From: Flavobacterium panacis
GTDB lineage: Bacteria > Bacteroidota > Bacteroidia > Flavobacteriales > Flavobacteriaceae
Length of the DNA stretch: 64,000 bases
Direction of reading: 5' to 3'
Assembly (NCBI RefSeq): GCF_024649945.1
Contig: NZ_JANKMS010000007.1
Coordinates: forward strand, 297,794-361,793
In this document: in pieces, positions 17,374-26,442 of the stretch
Layout of the letters: each line of letters starts with the position of its first letter
Numbering within the stretch: position 1 is the stretch's first letter
Position numbers and translations under genes: made by a program
The notes under the pieces: generated by a model
Databases searched by the model: none
Seen by the model: the letters and a program-made list of their open reading frames with translations, nothing else
Told to the model about the DNA's origin: nothing

Positions 17374-17547
17374 ATGTTTGAATTTTCACAGTACTTAGGC
17401 TTTTTACTTTTCTTAACCATACTAACTATAGGGTTTTGGTTAATGTTTTTCTTAGTTGGTTTCGTATCTTACTGGGTTACGGGCGCTAGCTGGGAACTAT
17501 TCAAAGAAAAAAGAGCTAAAAGAAGACAAGAAGAACAATCTATTTAA
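17374..17547 (+). CDS. small membrane protein, 57 aa, unknown function
   Basis: ATG at 17374 opens a 57-codon frame: M-F-E-F-S-Q-Y-L-G, one or two hydrophobic segments at about residues 8-38 (rich in F, L, I, W), then a strongly basic tail (F-K-E-K-R-A-K-R-R-Q-E-E-Q). A consensus promoter precedes it and a strong terminator follows, so it is a complete stand-alone transcription unit rather than chance frame. No family is recognised; the layout resembles small inner-membrane proteins that modulate larger complexes, which is inference only. Confidence 0.65.
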   Translation: MFEFSQYLGFLLFLTILTIGFWLMFFLVGFVSYWVTGASWELFKEKRAKRRQEEQSI

Positions 17548-17563
17548 TTTTAGATTGATGTCA

Positions 17564-17599
17564 TAAAAAAAGGACCCGTTTTTACGAGTCCTTTTTTTT
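17564..17599. terminator. terminator after the small membrane protein
   Basis: Imperfect stem AAAAAAAGGAC-CCG / ACG-A-GTCCTTTTTTT around a short T-rich loop, followed by a T run on the plus strand. Also usable by the convergent TonB receptor gene. Confidence 0.75.
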
Positions 17600-17676
17600 A
17601 TGCAAAAAAAATAAAAATTCCAAATACCAACTTTTAAATTGGAATTTGGAATTTTTTATTTGGAACTTAAAGATTA

Positions 17677-20166
17677 TTATCCAGGAAATTCTCCACCGCC
17701 ATCTCCACCACCGTCATTTCTTGGCTGTGCGTTTTTATCTCTTTCACCTTTTGGTTTGTTGAAACGGTAAGTGAATGATAAATTGAATTGACGTTTACGG
17801 AATTGGAATTCGCTATATGAATTTACATTGTCTAAATACGTGTAAGATCTCATTTTTCTAGAATTGAAAACGTCGCTAATATTGAAAGCAATTGTTGCTT
17901 TGTCTTTCATGATATCTTTACTAAAAGCAGTATTCATTCCAAATTGACCCAGGTTTTTACCTTGAGCTGTTTTTTGTTCTCCGTTGTACATTCCTGTCAA
18001 TTGCCAGTCAATTTTGTATGGTAATGTAAGTTTAGAGTTTATTCTCGCAAACCATGAATTGGCCTGATTATCTAAATTCTGAACAATCTCGTTATTTTGA
18101 GTGTCTATATAACTGTGTTCTCCTGTTGTTTTTACATTAAAGAAGTTGAAGTTACTGTTTAATTTCCACCATTTGTAAGGCGTATAGTTGAATGTGAATT
18201 CGAAACCAAATTTTTGTTCTCTTCCTAAATTGATTGGAGAACTTTTGATTACCGGAGTACCTTCAACTACCTGACCTGGTGCTGGAGTTACTACTTCACC
18301 ATCTGGCGTTACTACATCACCCGTAGGAGATCTTACAAAGCTGAAAACATCTTTTGTGTTTTCAAAATAAGCCGAAGTGTTAAAAGTAACTTTGTCCCAT
18401 CTTTTGATGTAACCAATATCAAATTTGTCTGTTAAAGAAGGATCTAAGTCTGGATTTCCTTGAAAGATGTTAATATTACTAGCATAGTTTACAGCTGGAT
18501 TCATAAAACGACCTCTAGGTCTTGATAAACGTTTACTGTAACTTGCTGAGAAATTACTTTGATCTGAAATTTCGTAACTAACAAAAGCACTTGGGAATAA
18601 ATTATTGTATTTTTTAGTGTTGAAATTGTTAGTGTCTAGTAGGTTAACTTCGATGTTGGTGTCTTCCCATCTTAAACCAAACAAATAAGAGAATTTATTT
18701 GCCTTGAAACCGTATTGTGTATAAAGTGCATTGATATTCTCTTTGTATTCTAATGTATTAGATAAATTAGGATTTGGAACACCGCTATTTGTAACATCAT
18801 AATCGTTGTTCAAATCGCCAAAACTACCTTTGTACCCTGCTTCAAACTGACTTCCTTCTCCTAATGGTAAAACATAATCTGCCTGAAACAAAATTTGTTT
18901 TTGAATTTGGTTGTTTAATGTGGTGTCAAAGTTCGGTGAATCGGTAATAGTGCTATTACTGTCATCTGTATTTCTGGAAATAGAAAAATCTGCAGTAAGC
19001 TTATGTCCTTTATCGTTGAAATTTTTAATCAAGTTGGAAGTAAATTCAACGTTGTCACTACCTGTGTCTGCGTTGTTTAAACGGTAAGTTGTTCCAGTAA
19101 AATTACGAGCAGCGTCATAATTATAATAATTGATCAAATCGCGGTCGTCACCTGTATTGGTTTGGTAATTAATAGCGTTTGTCCAGAAAGTTGTTGGTGT
19201 AAGTGTCCATTCAACTCCAGCTCTTCCGTTAAATCCGTTTCTAACACGTTTGGTATCACGAGTTTCATCTAAGAAACTTTTTGTAGCTTTATTATCGTCT
19301 AAATATTCAGAGTTTGTTTTACCAGCTCCTTCAGTTGTTCTGTAATTGTATCCAGCTGTTGTGAAGAAGTTTAATTTTTCTGTTTTGTAATTCACATTGG
19401 CACTTAAACCATACGTTTCAGGTAAACCTGTTGAAGCAATCAAAGTTCCGTTAAAACCTTGATTTTTTCCTTTTTTAAGCACAATATTAATAATTCCAGA
19501 ACCTCCTTCGGCATCGTAACGTGCAGATGGGTTTGTAATAACTTCTACTTTGTCAATTGCATCGGCAGGAAGCTGTCTTAAAGCTTCAGCCATATTGATG
19601 GCTTGCGAAGGCCTTCCGTCAATTAAAATACGAATATTATCACTTCCTCTTAAGCTTACATTTCCTTCTGTATCAACAGAAACAGAAGGTACATTGTCTA
19701 AAACGTCACTTACGCTTCCGCCTTTTACAATCATATCTTGACCTACGTTGTAAACTTTTTTATCCAGTTTGATTTCGACAGTCGATTTCTCGGCACGAAC
19801 TACAACTTCATTCAGCTGTGCAGCATCTTCGGACAGATTTACAACACCTAAATTGGTATCGCCCTGAATGCTTTTTTGCTTGATTTCTGTTGATTTAAAT
19901 GAAATAAATTCAACTTTGATGTCATAAGTTCCAGGTGCAACAGCAACTTCAAATTCTCCTTTAGGATTTGTAATACCACCCGCAATAACTTTGGTGTTAT
20001 TAGGAGCAGAAATCGAAATTGTTGCATATTCTAATGGTTGTTTGCTTACTTTTTCTAACACTTTTCCGGTGACTTTTACTTTATTGCCTCCTGGACCTTG
20101 TTGTGAGTAATTGTAAAAACTTGTAAACAAGAATACAAGTAATACAGCAAATTTGATTTTTTTCAT
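17677..20166 (-). CDS. TonB-dependent receptor, outer-membrane beta-barrel family, 829 aa
   Basis: Signal peptide 1-21, carboxypeptidase-regulatory-like domain at about 30-115 (G-K-V-L-E-K-V-S-K-Q-P-L-E-Y-A-T-I), plug domain at about 120-235 with L-R-G-S-D-N-I-R-I-L-I-D-G-R-P, and a beta-barrel to about residue 805 (F-T-Y-R-F). An unusual tail rich in Lys, Asn and Gly follows (G-G-G-D-G-G-G-E-F-P-G). Such proteins import ligands across the outer membrane. No SusD partner or specific regulator adjoins, so the substrate is unknown. The Gly-rich C terminus after the final strand is atypical and may be a short periplasmic or surface tail. Confidence 0.85.
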   Translation of the reverse strand: MKKIKFAVLLVFLFTSFYNYSQQGPGGNKVKVTGKVLEKVSKQPLEYATISISAPNNTKVIAGGITNPKGEFEVAVAPGTYDIKVEFISFKSTEIKQKSIQGDTNLGVVNLSEDAAQLNEVVVRAEKSTVEIKLDKKVYNVGQDMIVKGGSVSDVLDNVPSVSVDTEGNVSLRGSDNIRILIDGRPSQAINMAEALRQLPADAIDKVEVITNPSARYDAEGGSGIINIVLKKGKNQGFNGTLIASTGLPETYGLSANVNYKTEKLNFFTTAGYNYRTTEGAGKTNSEYLDDNKATKSFLDETRDTKRVRNGFNGRAGVEWTLTPTTFWTNAINYQTNTGDDRDLINYYNYDAARNFTGTTYRLNNADTGSDNVEFTSNLIKNFNDKGHKLTADFSISRNTDDSNSTITDSPNFDTTLNNQIQKQILFQADYVLPLGEGSQFEAGYKGSFGDLNNDYDVTNSGVPNPNLSNTLEYKENINALYTQYGFKANKFSYLFGLRWEDTNIEVNLLDTNNFNTKKYNNLFPSAFVSYEISDQSNFSASYSKRLSRPRGRFMNPAVNYASNINIFQGNPDLDPSLTDKFDIGYIKRWDKVTFNTSAYFENTKDVFSFVRSPTGDVVTPDGEVVTPAPGQVVEGTPVIKSSPINLGREQKFGFEFTFNYTPYKWWKLNSNFNFFNVKTTGEHSYIDTQNNEIVQNLDNQANSWFARINSKLTLPYKIDWQLTGMYNGEQKTAQGKNLGQFGMNTAFSKDIMKDKATIAFNISDVFNSRKMRSYTYLDNVNSYSEFQFRKRQFNLSFTYRFNKPKGERDKNAQPRNDGGGDGGGEFPG

Positions 20167-20257
20167 TTTTCTGGTTTCTTTTTCTCTTTAGACGGCAAAT
20201 GTAGTTTTTGGTTTAAAGAGAGAACTCACAAAAAAATGTTAATAGAATATTTTAGAA

Positions 20258-20602
20258 TCAATCTAAAAAAGAAGCAACTAAATCTGGATCTCTTCCAATA
20301 ATGGCTTTCCCATCTTTTACCACAATAGGACGTTCGATTAAAATCGGGTTTTCTACCATTGCTTTAATAATCTCATCATTAGTTAAAGTTTTGCCTTTAA
20401 AATTTTCTATCCAAATTTTCTCTTTGGTTCTGACTAATTGAAGTGGTTCTAGATTTAACTGTTTCAATAAAACTGTTAATTCGTCAAAAGAAGGTGTTTC
20501 TGTTAAATAAGGAATGATTTCAAATTCCTGATTGGATTGTTCTATAAAAGCAAGACAGTTTCTTGATTTTCCGCATCTGGGATTATGGTAAATTTGTATC
20601 AT
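20258..20602 (-). CDS. ArsC-family reductase, glutaredoxin-like
   Basis: 114 residues. Opens M-I-Q-I-Y-H-N-P-R-C-G-K-S-R-N with the single active-site Cys10 of ArsC/Spx-fold proteins, then I-E-R-P-I-V at about 89-94 and G-R-D-P near the end, the set seen in arsenate reductases of the YfgD/ArsC group. Classical members reduce arsenate with glutathione and glutaredoxin. No arsenic genes adjoin it, so a general thiol-redox role is equally possible. Confidence 0.85.
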   Translation of the reverse strand: MIQIYHNPRCGKSRNCLAFIEQSNQEFEIIPYLTETPSFDELTVLLKQLNLEPLQLVRTKEKIWIENFKGKTLTNDEIIKAMVENPILIERPIVVKDGKAIIGRDPDLVASFLD

Positions 20603-20716
20603 TTTTTTATATTTAAGGGTTCAAATATCGAAAGATAAAAAAGCGGTACTTTCGTAGTGTCAAAAGTAAGATTAACTTATCGATTTTGGATTCTCATTTT
20701 TTAAAATTAAAATTTT

Positions 20717-21646
20717 ATGTTTTTAGAGCAAGGAATTAAACCTGAAAATAAGTTTTGGAAATATCTTTTGGGTTCGGTTTTTATTATCGCAGCCTCTTTT
20801 GTTGGGCAAATTCCGATTACTGTTGCTGTATTTTATAAAACAGCTGTTGAAAAAAAGGCTATGCCAACGACAAATGATGATATTATGAGAATGTTTGAAT
20901 CTAATATCACGCTTTTTTTAGTAATGATCTCCTTTATTTTTGCCTTTGCAGGAATTTATTTTGTAGTGAAATATATTCATCATCAAACTTTATTGTCAGT
21001 TACGACATCAAGGCCAAAAATTGACTGGAAGCGAGTTAGTTTCTCTTTTCTTTTATGGACTTTCTTTTCTATACTGAGTTTTCTGTTTGTATATCTTAAA
21101 TCTCCAGAACATTTTGAATTGAATTTTAAATTGATTCCATTTTTGATTTTGGTTGTTTTAGGGACGATTTTAATTCCAATCCAAACTAGTACAGAAGAAT
21201 ATGTTTTTAGAGGTTATTTGATGCAGGGATTTGCCAATTTAGCACGTAACAGATGGTTTCCGCTCTTAATGACTTCGGTTATTTTTGGATCGATGCACTG
21301 GGCTAATCCTGAGGTGGTTAAAATGGGAAATGTCATTATGATTTATTATATAGGTACTGGTCTCTTTTTAGGAGTGATTACTTTGATGGATGAAGGAATG
21401 GAACTCGCACTTGGTTTTCATGCTGCCAATAATCTTATTGGAGCATTATTGGTAACATCTGATTGGTCTGTTTTTCAGACTCATTCCATATTTAAAGATC
21501 TTTCAGAACCTTCAGCGGGAATTGATGTTATTTTGCCAGTTGTAGTTATTTATCCCATTTTACTTTTTATCTTTAGTAAGAAATACGGTTGGACGAATTG
21601 GAAAGAAAGGTTAACTGGAGAAATTAAGAATATAGAAGTAAAATAA
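20717..21646 (+). CDS. CPBP-family intramembrane metalloprotease
   Basis: 309 residues with about eight hydrophobic segments. The ABI/CPBP motifs are present: E-E-Y-V-F-R (EExxxR) near residue 160, F-G-S-M-H-W in the middle, and F-H-A-A-N-N (HxxxN) near 235. Members cleave within membranes, like eukaryotic Rce1, or serve in bacteriocin self-immunity. The gene ends 7 nt before menE, so the two are likely co-transcribed; the functional link is not obvious. Confidence 0.85.
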   Translation: MFLEQGIKPENKFWKYLLGSVFIIAASFVGQIPITVAVFYKTAVEKKAMPTTNDDIMRMFESNITLFLVMISFIFAFAGIYFVVKYIHHQTLLSVTTSRPKIDWKRVSFSFLLWTFFSILSFLFVYLKSPEHFELNFKLIPFLILVVLGTILIPIQTSTEEYVFRGYLMQGFANLARNRWFPLLMTSVIFGSMHWANPEVVKMGNVIMIYYIGTGLFLGVITLMDEGMELALGFHAANNLIGALLVTSDWSVFQTHSIFKDLSEPSAGIDVILPVVVIYPILLFIFSKKYGWTNWKERLTGEIKNIEVK

Positions 21647-21653
21647 GTAAAGT

Positions 21654-22697
21654 ATGCAAAATTTAACACAACATAAAGTTCATAATTATTTTAAACTAAA
21701 TGGTTATCATTTAAACGCAAAAGATTTGTGTCGTGCGGCTTATAGTTATGTGAAAGAGGGAGATGCATACGAGCGATCAATAGGTGAATTCTTTTTGGAT
21801 TGGTTTGATAAGAAAGATTATATTGAAATGACAACTTCAGGAACAACAGGTCTTCCGAAAGTGGTTCGTTTACAAAAACAAGCCATGATACAATCTGCTT
21901 TGGCAACAGGTGATTTTTTCGATTTAAAACCAGGAGATAAGGCTTTGTTATGTCTTCCAACGCAATTTATTGCTGGAAAAATGATGTTAGTAAGAAGTTT
22001 AATCTTAGGGTTAGAATTAGATGTAGTAGCGCCAAGTCTTCATCCTCTTGCGCTAAATTCTATAACTTATGATTTTGTAGCGATGGTACCACTTCAGGTT
22101 CAAAATTCAATTGAAGGGCTTTCTAAAGTGCGTAAATTAATTATTGGTGGAGCAAAATTAGATTCTTCTCTGGAAGAGAAACTTTTGCCACTTAAAACAG
22201 AGATCTACGAAACTTATGGAATGACTGAAACGATAACTCACATTGCAGCAAAGCGTTTAGGAGATTCTGTTTTTTCAATTTTACCAAATGTGAAGATTTC
22301 TCAGGATGATCGCCAATGTTTGGTTATTCATGTTTCAACAATTTCTGATGAACCAATCGTAACAAATGATTTGGTAGAATTATTAAATGATCAGCAGTTT
22401 ATCTTTTTAGGTAGAATTGACAATGTAATCAATAGTGGAGGAGTAAAGCTGATTCCCGAGCAGATTGAAGCAAAACTGATTGGGAAAATTGCGAATAGGT
22501 TTTTTGTAACGGGACTACCTGATACTGCTTTGGGAGAAAAATTAGTTTTGGTTATCGAAGGTGAAAAACAAGAATTTGCTTCTGATTTTTTTGATGTTTT
22601 AGGAAAATATGAAAAACCAAAAGAAATAGTTTTTGTCTCAAAATTCAAGGAAAACGAAAATGGTAAATTGCTTCGTAAGCCAAGCTTGCAAGTTTAA
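21654..22697 (+). CDS. menE: o-succinylbenzoate--CoA ligase (AMP-binding enzyme)
   Basis: 347 residues, short for an acyl-CoA synthetase but usual for Bacteroidetes MenE. AMP-binding motif M-T-T-S-G-T-T-G-L-P-K at about 62-72, then E-T-Y-G-M-T-E-T near 180 and L-G-R-I-D-N-V-I-N-S-G-G-V-K in the C-terminal lobe, with the catalytic Lys near the end (N-G-K-L-L-R-K). It activates o-succinylbenzoate in menaquinone synthesis. Other men genes are not in the window, so the exact substrate rests on similarity in length and motifs. Confidence 0.8.
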   Translation: MQNLTQHKVHNYFKLNGYHLNAKDLCRAAYSYVKEGDAYERSIGEFFLDWFDKKDYIEMTTSGTTGLPKVVRLQKQAMIQSALATGDFFDLKPGDKALLCLPTQFIAGKMMLVRSLILGLELDVVAPSLHPLALNSITYDFVAMVPLQVQNSIEGLSKVRKLIIGGAKLDSSLEEKLLPLKTEIYETYGMTETITHIAAKRLGDSVFSILPNVKISQDDRQCLVIHVSTISDEPIVTNDLVELLNDQQFIFLGRIDNVINSGGVKLIPEQIEAKLIGKIANRFFVTGLPDTALGEKLVLVIEGEKQEFASDFFDVLGKYEKPKEIVFVSKFKENENGKLLRKPSLQV

Positions 22698-22740
22698 AAT
22701 TCCAAAATTTAAAATTCCAAAACTCAAATTTTCGGAATCT

Positions 22741-22842
22741 TGTCATTTCGACGTAAGGAGAAATCTTCGTAAGAAATTCTATAAAGATTGGCTTATTGAA
22801 GCGGAGCTACTTGTGGAGATTTCTCCTTACGTCGAAATGACA
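22741..22842. repeat. inverted repeat of the GTCATTTCGAC family, copy 1
   Basis: A 25-bp arm at 22741-22765 begins TGTCATTTCGACGTAAGGAG and is the exact reverse complement of 22818-22842. The interior of about 50 bp is not coding. Related copies occur at 32699-32724 (one arm) and 46564-46669 (both arms). Confidence 0.8.
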
Positions 22843-22880
22843 AAACTGGAGGGATGTGGTTAATAGTCAAGTAAAAATAA

Positions 22881-22923
22881 AAATCCCAAATTTCAATGAC
22901 TAGTTGAAATTTGGGATTTTTTT
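22881..22923. terminator. bidirectional terminator between menE and rsmB
   Basis: Stem AAATCCCAAATTTCA (22881-22895) with TGAAATTTGGGATTT (22905-22919) and T run. The genes converge here. Confidence 0.85.
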
Positions 22924-22978
22924 ATTGAATCATCCAAAATTGGAATTTGGAATTTTTCGATATTGGAAATTTGATGTT

Positions 22979-24193
22979 TTATTTTTTTCTTTCCAAAAGT
23001 GCCATATAAAATCCATCAAAACCAGATTCTGAAGCTAGCATTTTACGATCTTCTACAAATGTAAATTGTTGTCCGATTTCTGTTTTTAAGAATTTCTCCA
23101 CTTGTTCTTGGTTTTCTGATGGTAATACCGAGCAAGTTGCATAAACTAATTTTCCGCCTGGTTTTACAATTTTAGAATAGCTTTCTAAAACTTCACTCTG
23201 AACTTTACGAATGTTGTCGATAAATTCAGGCTGTAATTTCCATTTAGAATCCGGGTTTCTTTTTAGAACTCCTAATCCGCTGCAAGGTGCGTCAATTAAA
23301 ACACGATCTGCTTTTTCGTGTAATTTTTTAATGACTTTTGTACTGTCAATAATTCGATATTCGATATTGAAAGCGCCATTTCTTTTGGCTCTTAATTTTA
23401 GTTGTTTTAATTTACTTTCATACAAATCCATTGCAATCAATTGGCCTTTATTTTCCATTAAAGAAGCCATATGCAATGTTTTTCCTCCAGCTCCAGCGCA
23501 AGTATCTACAACACGCATTCCTGGTTTTACATCCAGAAATCCTGCAACTAATTGTGAGTTGGCATCTTGTACTTCAAAAAGACCTTGTTTAAAAGCATCT
23601 GTCAAAAATACATTGGCTCTTTCTTTTAAAACAAGAGCTTCTGGTTGGTCTTTTAAGTATTCAGTTTCAATATTTAAGTCCATTAAAGTATTTCGAAGGC
23701 TTTCTTTTGTTCCTTTTAAAGTGTTGGTTCTAAGAATAACTTTAGCTGGCTGATTTTGAGCAGCAATTTCTTTTGCCCAAACTTTCTCACCAAGTTCTTT
23801 CACTCCTAATTCATCCATCCAATCTGGAATAGATTCTTTAAGTGCTCTGTTTTTAGATAATTCGTCAAAACGACCTTTTATTTTTCTTTCAGGAGTTCCT
23901 TCCAATTGTCTCCAATCTGGAATTGGATAACCACGAAGAACTGCCCAAACGGCAAACATTCTCCAAAGATTATCTCTGTCATAAGGTTCCTTAACTTCTG
24001 CAATTTCAGCATATAATCGTTTCCATCGAACAATCTCGTATATGGTTTCAGCAACAAATTTTCGGTCAGAACTTCCCCAACGTTTGTCTTTTTTTAATGC
24101 TCTGGCTACAACTTTGTCTGCATATTCTCCTTCATTGAAAATAGCATTCAAAGAATCGATTGTCGTATAAACTAAATTTCTGTGTAATCTCAT
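22979..24193 (-). CDS. rsmB: RsmB/NOP-family 16S rRNA cytosine-C5 methyltransferase
   Basis: 404 residues. An N-terminal NusB-like helical part at about 1-130 is followed by a class I methyltransferase: G-M-R-V-V-D-T-C-A-G-A-G-G-K-T (SAM site), D-A-P-C-S-G-L-G (catalytic Cys loop) and Y-A-T-C-S-V-L-P-S-E-N (second catalytic Cys). These are the two Cys motifs of m5C RNA methyltransferases. It probably modifies C967-equivalent of 16S rRNA; which cytosine is inference from the NusB-like fusion. Monocistronic between two terminators. Confidence 0.87.
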   Translation of the reverse strand: MRLHRNLVYTTIDSLNAIFNEGEYADKVVARALKKDKRWGSSDRKFVAETIYEIVRWKRLYAEIAEVKEPYDRDNLWRMFAVWAVLRGYPIPDWRQLEGTPERKIKGRFDELSKNRALKESIPDWMDELGVKELGEKVWAKEIAAQNQPAKVILRTNTLKGTKESLRNTLMDLNIETEYLKDQPEALVLKERANVFLTDAFKQGLFEVQDANSQLVAGFLDVKPGMRVVDTCAGAGGKTLHMASLMENKGQLIAMDLYESKLKQLKLRAKRNGAFNIEYRIIDSTKVIKKLHEKADRVLIDAPCSGLGVLKRNPDSKWKLQPEFIDNIRKVQSEVLESYSKIVKPGGKLVYATCSVLPSENQEQVEKFLKTEIGQQFTFVEDRKMLASESGFDGFYMALLERKK

Positions 24194-24280
24194 TTTATTT
24201 ATTTGAAGTGCAAAGGTAGTATTAATTGATTGAAAGTTAAATTTTTAATAGTGAATCTTGTTTCTGATTCTCATTAAAAG

Positions 24281-24311
24281 AAAAAACACTCTAATTAAGA
24301 GTGTTTTTTTG
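24281..24311 (-). terminator. terminator downstream of kup
   Basis: Stem AAAAAACACTCT (24281-24292), loop AATTA, stem AGAGTGTTTTTT (24298-24309). On the minus strand it follows the kup stop codon. Confidence 0.8.
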
Positions 24312-24331
24312 AAATATTTTTTTGATGCTAA

Positions 24332-26311
24332 TTATTCTTTAGAAACAATACGCGTTAATCCAATATTTTCAGGAGCGTGAAGCACCATTGGGAATTTCTC
24401 TACTTTAACAGAGCTACTGTCCAAACCAAAAGCTCTTTCTTCAGACAAACTCAGTTTTTTAATGAAGAAATAAGAATTCATGATTATGTTTTCATGCCAT
24501 CTTAAATCATTGTCGTTGGATAGGAATTTCTCAGACAATACAAATTTGAAATCTCCAATAATATTGTTTTTGTTTAAAGATTCGTAACGGCTGGTAATAT
24601 CTACTTCGCCACGTTTTACCATATCTTTGATAACTTCTCTAAACATCAAATTGATTTTGGTTGGTTCTCTAAAACCTAAATTGAAATCAATTCTATAGAT
24701 GTCATCTTTTGCAATTTCAGTTACTTTATATTGTGTTTTATAAGGTTCAGTTAAAATATTAACGTGAACAAACCAATAAATATCGGCTCTTTTCGGACGT
24801 TTTTGCAGGATAGAATAAATGATTTTTTCTTCCAGTTCATCAACACGATTAGCATTTGTCATGTAAACTAAATGCGTGGCATATTTCGGAATAGATAAAT
24901 CCTGGCTTAACTCAACAAGAACTTGTTTGTAGTCATCGATTTTGACCACTTTCGTGTAGCTTTTGTTAATTTTCTTAGCCAAATACCAAATCGTCATTAC
25001 AGAAATCAGCATACTTGCAATAATCAGTGTAACGTAACCACCTTCTGCAAATTTGGTGATATTAGCAATTAGGAAACTAAATTCGATTAATAAATAAATG
25101 GTAATTAATGGAACCATGAAATACAATTTTACGCGTTTCATGATTAAGTAATAATTCAATAAAATAGTTGTCATGATCATGCAGAGAATAATCGCAAGAC
25201 CATAAGCATGTTCCATGTTTCCTGATTTTTCGAAGTGTAAAACAATTCCAACACAACCAAAAAACAATAACCAGTTGATTGACGGAATGTATAATTGACC
25301 TTTTACTTCTGTAGGATATTTGATTTTTACTTTTGGCCAGAAATTTAGACGCATAGCCTCATTAATTAAAGTAAATGAACCACTAATTAATGCTTGAGAA
25401 GCAATTACTGCTGCTAAAGTAGCAACCACAATTCCGAATGGTAAAAACCAATGTGGCATAATTAGGTAAAATGGATTTCCATTTTCTCCTCCTAATTGCT
25501 GTAAAGTACTTCCTTCATGATGAATCAAATAAGCTGCTTGTCCAAAGTAGTTTAAAACTAAAGTTGTTTTTACAAACATCCAGCTGATTCTAATATTTTT
25601 TCTTCCACAGTGGCCCATGTCAGAATATAAAGCTTCGGCTCCTGTTGTACATAAAAATACGAATCCAAGAACAAAGAAACCATCAGGATGTATAGATAAT
25701 AGGTGATAAGCGTAATACGGATTGATTGCTTTAATGACTTCTGGGTAATTCAATACTTGAATTATACCTAAAGTTCCTAGCATAGCAAACCAAATCAACA
25801 TCATTGGCGCAAAGAATTTACCAACGAGTTTAGTTCCGAATTGCTGAATTGTAAATAGAATGAATAATATGGTAATTACAATGTAAACAATAGTTTGTGT
25901 TTGCATTGTCGGATAAAATGCCCGAATTCCTTCTACGGCAGAGGATATTGAAATAGGAGGTGTTATAATTCCGTCTGCGAGCAGTGCGCTTCCTCCAATA
26001 ATGGCGGGAACAATGAGCCATTGAATTTTTGTTTTCTTGACCAAAGCATAAAGTGCGAAAATTCCTCCTTCTCCATGATTGTCTGCACTTAAAGTAATAA
26101 GTACATATTTTATTGTAGTTTGTAAAGTCAGCGTCCAAAAAACACAAGAAATACCACCTAGAACAATGTCGGCATTGATCGTGTGATCACCTAAAATAGC
26201 CTTCATTACGTACAATGGAGAGGTTCCAATATCTCCATAAATAATCCCTAAAGTAATCAATAAACCCCCAATAGACAACTTACTATGTAAGTTTTTATGC
26301 GATGCGCTCAT
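24332..26311 (-). CDS. kup: KUP-family potassium uptake transporter
   Basis: About 659 residues from the ATG at 26311; an upstream in-frame ATG would add nine residues that fit the family poorly. Begins with the KUP signature G-G-L-L-I-T-L-G-I-I-Y-G-D-I-G-T-S-P-L-Y, followed by about 12 membrane helices up to residue ~450 and a cytosolic C-terminal domain of about 200 residues. These are high-affinity K+/H+ symporters of the inner membrane. No regulator adjoins. Length and motif order match Kup well. Confidence 0.94.
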   Translation of the reverse strand: MSASHKNLHSKLSIGGLLITLGIIYGDIGTSPLYVMKAILGDHTINADIVLGGISCVFWTLTLQTTIKYVLITLSADNHGEGGIFALYALVKKTKIQWLIVPAIIGGSALLADGIITPPISISSAVEGIRAFYPTMQTQTIVYIVITILFILFTIQQFGTKLVGKFFAPMMLIWFAMLGTLGIIQVLNYPEVIKAINPYYAYHLLSIHPDGFFVLGFVFLCTTGAEALYSDMGHCGRKNIRISWMFVKTTLVLNYFGQAAYLIHHEGSTLQQLGGENGNPFYLIMPHWFLPFGIVVATLAAVIASQALISGSFTLINEAMRLNFWPKVKIKYPTEVKGQLYIPSINWLLFFGCVGIVLHFEKSGNMEHAYGLAIILCMIMTTILLNYYLIMKRVKLYFMVPLITIYLLIEFSFLIANITKFAEGGYVTLIIASMLISVMTIWYLAKKINKSYTKVVKIDDYKQVLVELSQDLSIPKYATHLVYMTNANRVDELEEKIIYSILQKRPKRADIYWFVHVNILTEPYKTQYKVTEIAKDDIYRIDFNLGFREPTKINLMFREVIKDMVKRGEVDITSRYESLNKNNIIGDFKFVLSEKFLSNDNDLRWHENIIMNSYFFIKKLSLSEERAFGLDSSSVKVEKFPMVLHAPENIGLTRIVSKE

Positions 26312-26386
26312 GTATATTTTTATAAAAGACGGTTGCAAATTTACTGTTTTAAAACAAATTAGCAGCTATATATAATTAAAAATAAA

Positions 26387-26416
26387 AAAAAGCACAATTG
26401 TGAAATTGTGCTTTTA
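26387..26416 (-). terminator. terminator downstream of the low-complexity secreted protein gene
   Basis: Stem AAAAGCACAATT (26387-26398), loop GTGA, stem AATTGTGCTTTT (26403-26414). Confidence 0.8.
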
Positions 26417-26442
26417 AATTAATTGAAAATTAAAAATATTGT

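Noticed and set aside
22633..22863. 76-codon frame on the plus strand at the menE 3' end
   Set aside because: Overlaps menE in another frame and then runs through the GTCATTTCGAC repeat; no domain.
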